16,512 nt of DNA from Opitutaceae bacterium UBA4094 (GTDB lineage: Bacteria; Verrucomicrobiota; Verrucomicrobiia; Opitutales; Opitutaceae): assembly GCA_002382525.1 (NCBI GenBank), contig DFYA01000129.1, positions 3,476-19,987 on the forward strand, in the 5' to 3' direction. Shown piece after piece: positions 13,533 through 16,512 of the stretch. The notes beneath the pieces are model-generated. The model was not told the DNA's origin and searched no databases. It saw only the letters and a list, made by a program, of their open reading frames with translations. Made by a program: the position numbers and the translations under genes. How positions within the stretch are numbered: position 1 is the stretch's first letter; each line of letters opens with the position of its first letter.

Positions 13533-13814
13533 ATGCAGCTCGCGCGCATCGACGGAACCGTGACCGCCACCGTGTGCCATCCCAGCATGCGCGGTTGCCG
13601 CACCGTCATCTGCCAGCCGCTCGACGCCGAAGGCCGCGACGACGGCCCGCCCGTGCTTGCCGTCGATCCGCACGGCGCAGGCCTGCACCAACGCGTGTTC
13701 TTCACCACCGACGGCTCCGCCACCCGCGACTTCGTGCGCGATCCGCACTCTCCGCTCCGCAACTTCGTCCTGGCCGTCGTCGATGCACCCACCGGTGCCG
13801 GCTCGCAGCGCTGA
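13533..13814 (+). CDS. BMC-P shell protein 2 (divergent EutN/CcmL)
   Basis: This 93-residue protein is a EutN/CcmL-family vertex protein: QLARIDGTVTATVCHPSMRG (2-21), VICQPLDAEG (25-34), VLAVDPHGAGLHQRVFFTTDGSATR (41-65) and FVLAVVDAP (78-86). It keeps the GAG and GS-x-R signatures but departs elsewhere: DAVGAG becomes DPHGAG, and the segment before the last strand reads DPHSPLRNFV in place of the usual PVDAAVVAIVD. It is separated by 7 nt from the aldehyde dehydrogenase and 19 nt from BMC-P3. Multiple distinct BMC-P genes are common in PVM-type loci; whether each takes a different position is unknown. Confidence 0.9.
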   Translation: MQLARIDGTVTATVCHPSMRGCRTVICQPLDAEGRDDGPPVLAVDPHGAGLHQRVFFTTDGSATRDFVRDPHSPLRNFVLAVVDAPTGAGSQR

Positions 13815-13833
13815 TCTTTCTTAACCGATCCCC

Positions 13834-14133
13834 ATGCGACTCGGCCACGTCATCGGCACCGTTACCCTCCACACCGCCGACGAGGCGTTGAAGGGCGGCA
13901 ACCTGCTCGTGGTGCAACCGTTCTCGCGCGGCCACTTTGCCGGCGCGCCGATGCTCCCGCTCGCCAAGGGCAACACCGTGGTCGTTTACGACAACCTCGG
14001 CGCCGGTCTCGGCCAGGTGATCGGCTTCACCGAAGGCGCCGAGGCTACCATGCCGTTCACCTATCCCATCCCGATCGACGCGCTCAACGCCGCGCTCATC
14101 GACTCCGTTTCCTACAACCCGCCCGCCGCCTGA
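13834..14133 (+). CDS. BMC-P shell protein 3 (EutN/CcmL pentamer)
   Basis: This 99-residue EutN/CcmL-family protein has GHVIGTVTLHTADEALKGGN (4-23), LLVVQPF (24-30), NTVVVYDNLGAGLGQVIGFTEGAEATMP (47-74) and IPIDALNAALIDSVSY (79-94). The GAG turn and the Pro-(I/V)-Asp-Ala-Leu motif fit the family, with a distinctive YDN before the GAG. It is 10 nt upstream of the aldolase gene. Together with BMC-P1 and BMC-P2 it completes three vertex-type proteins; no BMC-T (tandem-domain trimer) gene is in the window. Confidence 0.93.
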   Translation: MRLGHVIGTVTLHTADEALKGGNLLVVQPFSRGHFAGAPMLPLAKGNTVVVYDNLGAGLGQVIGFTEGAEATMPFTYPIPIDALNAALIDSVSYNPPAA

Positions 14134-14143
14134 TCTCTTTCCC

Positions 14144-15238
14144 ATGCGCCAAGTCATCACCGCCCAGGATATCGAAACGCTCTTCAGCAACGGCGCCACG
14201 CCGCCCGCCGACGCGATCCTCACGCCCTCCGCGCGCGACCTTCTCCGCAGCCGCGCCTCGCTCCTGTCGTCCTCCGGCGCAGGCCGCCCGCTCGCGGGCG
14301 CTTCCGTGTCCTCGCCCGCCGCGAAGTCTTCCGAACCCACCGTCCCCGACTACGAGTTCAAGTGGACGCCCGGCTCCGACCCCAAGACGCCTGCCGAGAT
14401 CGCCGTCTTCTTCAACTCTCCGGCCATCGTCCTCATCAAAGAACGCATGTGCGACATCGGCCGCCGCATGTGGTCCAAGGACTACACCGACGGCAACGGC
14501 GGCAACCTCACCGTGCGCGTGGGCGACAACCTCGTTCTCTGCACACCCACGCTCATCTCGAAAGGCTTCATGCAGCCCGCCGACATCGCGCTCATCGACA
14601 TGGACGGCAAACAACTCGCCGGCTCCCGCAAGCGCACCAGCGAAGCCATGACGCACCTCGGCATCATGAAGCGCCAGCCGCTCTGCAAGTCCTGTTGCCA
14701 CGCGCATCCGCCGCACGCCACCGCCTTCGCCGTCGCCCGCGTGCAACCCCCCACTTGCCTCATCCCCGAGGCCGACATCTTCCTCGGCAAGATCGCGCTC
14801 GCTCCCTACCAGACCCCCGGCTCCCCCGAAAACGCCGACACGGTCGGCGAGATCGGCAAAGACAACCAGTGCGTGTTGATGCTCAACCACGGCGTCATCA
14901 CTTGGGGCAAGGACGTCGAAGACGCGTATTGGAAAATGGAGAACGCCGACTCGTATTGCCGCACCATCTGGATCGCCTCCCAACTCGGCGGCGAACTCGG
15001 CGAAGGCGTCGGCGGCAACAAAGCCAAGGAGTTCGTCAAGATCCGCAAAATGCTCGGCATGCCCGACAATCGCGACGGCCTCAAAGAGTGTGAACTCTGC
15101 GACAACAGCGATTTCCGCCCCGGCGTCCAATGCACGGTCCCCGCCAAGTCCGAACCCTCCGCGCCCGCCGCCGACCCCGCCGTCGAAGCGATGGTGCAAA
15201 CCATCGCCGCGCAAATCCTCCAACGCCTCAAACGCTAA
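14144..15238 (+). CDS. Class II aldolase, L-fuculose/L-rhamnulose-1-phosphate type, BMC-associated
   Basis: This 364-residue protein has an aldolase core of about 215 residues (about 88-300) with extensions at both ends. Metal and catalytic residues are visible: TSEAMTHL (Glu167), CCHAHPPHATA (His186, His188) and LNHGVITWG (His249). The core cleaves a deoxyketose-1-phosphate into DHAP and L-lactaldehyde, supplying the aldehyde for the BMC. The N-terminus ITAQDIETLF...AILTPSARDLL (5-34) resembles the start of EutQ-like BMC proteins. The C-terminus ADPAVEAMVQTIAAQILQRL (343-362) is an amphipathic encapsulation-peptide-like helix after a Pro/Ala linker. The segment CELC-x10-C (316-330) and CKSCC (181-185) are unusual Cys clusters. 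It may act on fuculose-, rhamnulose- or both phosphates. Confidence 0.93.
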   Translation: MRQVITAQDIETLFSNGATPPADAILTPSARDLLRSRASLLSSSGAGRPLAGASVSSPAAKSSEPTVPDYEFKWTPGSDPKTPAEIAVFFNSPAIVLIKERMCDIGRRMWSKDYTDGNGGNLTVRVGDNLVLCTPTLISKGFMQPADIALIDMDGKQLAGSRKRTSEAMTHLGIMKRQPLCKSCCHAHPPHATAFAVARVQPPTCLIPEADIFLGKIALAPYQTPGSPENADTVGEIGKDNQCVLMLNHGVITWGKDVEDAYWKMENADSYCRTIWIASQLGGELGEGVGGNKAKEFVKIRKMLGMPDNRDGLKECELCDNSDFRPGVQCTVPAKSEPSAPAADPAVEAMVQTIAAQILQRLKR

Positions 15239-15392
15239 GGCCGTTACACAGAGGGCACGAGAGGAGGCACAGAGTTCACCGAGACCTATCCATCCGCTGC
15301 CCTTCCTCTCTGCGGCCTCCGTGCGACCTCTCGTGCTCTCTGTGTAATCCTTCCGATTCGGGCCCTACTCGCTACCCGCTACTTCCCAAACC
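15239..15392. other. Intergenic region with a hairpin-forming repeat
   Basis: These 154 bp separate the aldolase and the dehydrogenase. Most of the segment is occupied by an imperfect inverted repeat (listed separately). The last 45 bp before the dehydrogenase ATG are again pyrimidine-rich with no Shine-Dalgarno motif. Confidence 0.6.
15244..15347. repeat. Inverted repeat between the aldolase and dehydrogenase genes
   Basis: TTACACAGAGGGCACGAGAG(G) at 15244-15264 pairs with the reverse complement at 15327-15347 with one G-U-compatible mismatch over 21 bp. The inner sequence is also partly complementary (GGCACAGAG against CTCTGCGGCC). CACAGAGGG-type repeats of this kind are dispersed in many bacterial genomes; only one copy is in this window. 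In the mRNA it would form a long hairpin between the aldolase and dehydrogenase messages. Confidence 0.75.
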
Positions 15393-16316
15393 ATGAAAGT
15401 CTCCATCATCGGCGGCGGTGGCCGCGTCGGTTCCAACGCCGCCTTTGCGCTCCAATGCGCCGGCATCGTATCCGAAATACAAATACTTGATGCCAACGCC
15501 GACCTCGCCGCCGGTGAAGCGCTCGACCTGATGCACGGCAGTTCCGTCGTCGGCGGACAACGCATCTACGCCGGGGACTACGCGCTCGCGAAAGACAGCG
15601 ACATCTTCGTCATCACCGCCGGCCTCCGCCGCAAACCCGACGAGTCCCGCCTCGACCTCATCAACCGCAACGTCGCGCTCTTCACCCAGATCCTCGCCGA
15701 CATCGCCAAGGCCGGCTTCCGCAAAGACGCCCTCGTCTTCGTCGTCTCCAACCCGGTTGACATCCTCACGCAACTCGCCGCCGCCAAACTGGGGTTGCCG
15801 TGGAAACAAGTGATCGGACTCGGCACCATGCTCGACACCGCGCGTTTCCGTTCGTTGATCGCGCAGGACCTCAAACTTTCGCCCACGCAGGTCGAGGCGC
15901 TTATCCTCGGCGAGCACGGCGACACCATGATCCCGGTCTGGTCGTCCGCCGGTTATGCCGGACTCCCGCTGACCAACGTCGCCGGCTGCACCGCCGCGTT
16001 TCAGAACCAGATTTTCGAGCGCACCAAAGGCAGCGGAGCCGAAGTTATTCGTCGCAAGGGTGGGGCAGGGTGGGCGGTCGGCCTCACGATTGCCGAGGTG
16101 GTTCACGCCATCGCGCTCGACCGACGCACGGTGCTCCCCGTTTCGACGGTGCAGCAAGGCGCTTACGGCCTGCGCAACGTGGCCCTCAGCGTGCCCACGC
16201 TCGTCGGCCGTTCGGGCGCCCTCGCGCACATCGAGATCGAACTCTGGCCCAAAGAACTTCAAGGCCTCCAGTCCTCCGCCAAGGCGCTCCAGGATACCTA
16301 CGCCAAAGTCACGTAG
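15393..16316 (+). CDS. L-lactate/malate dehydrogenase family protein, BMC-associated
   Basis: The product is 307 residues from ATG 15393. It is an NAD-dependent LDH/MDH-type 2-hydroxyacid dehydrogenase: IGGGGRVGS (6-14, Rossmann), ILDAN with Asp33, SNPVDILT (119-126), LDTARFR (147-153, with Asp148 and Arg151 of the active site) and LGEHGDT (172-178, catalytic His175). The substrate loop reads AGLRRKPDESRLDL: Arg80 occupies the place of LDH Gln102, as in malate dehydrogenases, while the scaffold (GLGTMLDTARFR, GEHGD) looks LDH-like. Annotation by name is therefore ambiguous between lactate and malate dehydrogenase. Last gene of the BMC operon; role may be NAD+ recycling with oxaloacetate or pyruvate, or oxidation of lactate. 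No encapsulation-type tail is evident. Confidence 0.9.
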   Translation: MKVSIIGGGGRVGSNAAFALQCAGIVSEIQILDANADLAAGEALDLMHGSSVVGGQRIYAGDYALAKDSDIFVITAGLRRKPDESRLDLINRNVALFTQILADIAKAGFRKDALVFVVSNPVDILTQLAAAKLGLPWKQVIGLGTMLDTARFRSLIAQDLKLSPTQVEALILGEHGDTMIPVWSSAGYAGLPLTNVAGCTAAFQNQIFERTKGSGAEVIRRKGGAGWAVGLTIAEVVHAIALDRRTVLPVSTVQQGAYGLRNVALSVPTLVGRSGALAHIEIELWPKELQGLQSSAKALQDTYAKVT

Positions 16317-16344
16317 CCTCCCCTCAATTCCGGGTGGGTCCGAT

Positions 16345-16423
16345 GTAGCCGGGGTCGCCGACCCCGGATTTCTGGACGTTCGCCCAGACCGCAGCCCCAA
16401 CCGGGGTCGCCGACCCCGGCTAC
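16345..16423. repeat. Inverted pair of GC-rich hairpin units downstream of the BMC operon
   Basis: GTAGCCGGGGTCGCCGACCCCGG (16345-16367) lies opposite CCGGGGTCGCCGACCCCGGCTAC (16401-16423). Each unit is itself a near-perfect hairpin (CCGGGGTC-GCC-GACCCCGG). The two are inverted copies across a 33-bp spacer, differing only at the central turn. This is a typical layout of REP/BIME-like dispersed elements. It could end or stabilise transcripts of the BMC operon, but has no T-tract. Confidence 0.85.
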
Positions 16424-16463
16424 ACCCGAATCGGTGAACTGCGGTGCGCCGATTCGCCGTGGT

Positions 16464-16508
16464 GCCGGCGTCCAGCCTGCATCCAAACAGACAGGAAGTC
16501 TGCGCTAC
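16464..16508. repeat. Degenerate copy of the GTAGCGCAGGCTTCCAGCC element
   Basis: CGTCCAGCCTGCA (16469-16481) and GGAAGTCTGCGCTAC (16494-16508) match the element at 2038-2100 with one mismatch each, in the same arm orientation, with a shorter spacer. It shows that the element found inside the lipoprotein gene is a dispersed family. It lies at the end of the window, so its relation to the next gene is unknown. Confidence 0.7.
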
Positions 16509-16512
16509 CTCC

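Noticed and set aside
12032..13792. A 586-codon open frame on the - strand opposite the aldehyde dehydrogenase.
   Set aside because: It is a GC-rich antisense shadow: composition is dominated by Gly, Ala, Asp, Glu, His and Val with no recognisable domain, and it spans two well-supported + strand genes.
1..16512. CRISPR arrays, tRNA or rRNA genes, transposases and phage genes.
   Set aside because: I looked for regularly spaced direct repeats, cloverleaf-like segments and mobile-element proteins and saw none; the repeats present are short inverted elements without a transposase.

Overview
The window reads as a chromosomal segment of a high-GC member of the Verrucomicrobia, most likely an Opitutaceae-type bacterium. 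This is an inference from the combination of a PVM-type (Planctomycetes-Verrucomicrobia) bacterial microcompartment (BMC) locus, an LL-diaminopimelate aminotransferase, a PEP-CTERM exported protein, translation starts without Shine-Dalgarno sequences, and several dispersed inverted-repeat elements. No similarity search was run.

Left part (1-2701, + strand): the end of an Mla/MCE lipid-transport operon: the C-terminus of a MlaE permease, a MlaF ATPase, a MlaD/MCE protein and a PqiC-like lipoprotein. The genes overlap or lie close together. The lipoprotein gene carries a perfect 20-bp-arm inverted repeat inside the codons for its signal peptide. Middle-left (2803-5742, - strand): dapL (lysine/peptidoglycan precursor synthesis) with its own terminator, followed by a PEP-CTERM protein gene that overlaps by 4 nt with a gene of unknown function.

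Middle (5849-8295, + strand): panC (pantothenate, hence CoA) and nadB (quinolinate, hence NAD), coupled by a GTGA overlap. A gap of about 390 bp follows, holding a possible terminator, a candidate promoter embedded in an interrupted palindrome with three TTGGTAGA boxes, and leader hairpins.

Right part (8690-16316, + strand): the BMC operon. Order: PduL-type phosphotransacylase, BMC-H1, BMC-H2, an acetate-kinase-family enzyme, BMC-H3, BMC-P1, CoA-acylating aldehyde dehydrogenase, BMC-P2, BMC-P3, class II (fuculose/rhamnulose-phosphate type) aldolase, and, after a hairpin-forming repeat, an LDH/MDH-family dehydrogenase. The likely pathway is deoxysugar-phosphate -> DHAP + L-lactaldehyde (aldolase) -> acyl-CoA (aldehyde dehydrogenase) -> acyl-phosphate (PduL) -> acid + ATP (kinase), inside a shell of hexamers capped by pentamers. 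The dehydrogenase is a candidate for NAD+ recycling. PduL, the aldehyde dehydrogenase and the aldolase each carry a similar amphipathic tail that looks like an encapsulation peptide.

The most unusual points are the kinase, which departs from acetate kinase at several active-site positions (Arg to Lys, Asp to Glu, Asn to Gly) and could be a lactate/acyl kinase; the dehydrogenase, which has the malate-type Arg in an LDH-like scaffold; three BMC-H paralogs with three different pore loops; and the G-poor, pyrimidine-rich leaders in front of the shell genes. The right edge (16317-16512) holds only repeat elements.
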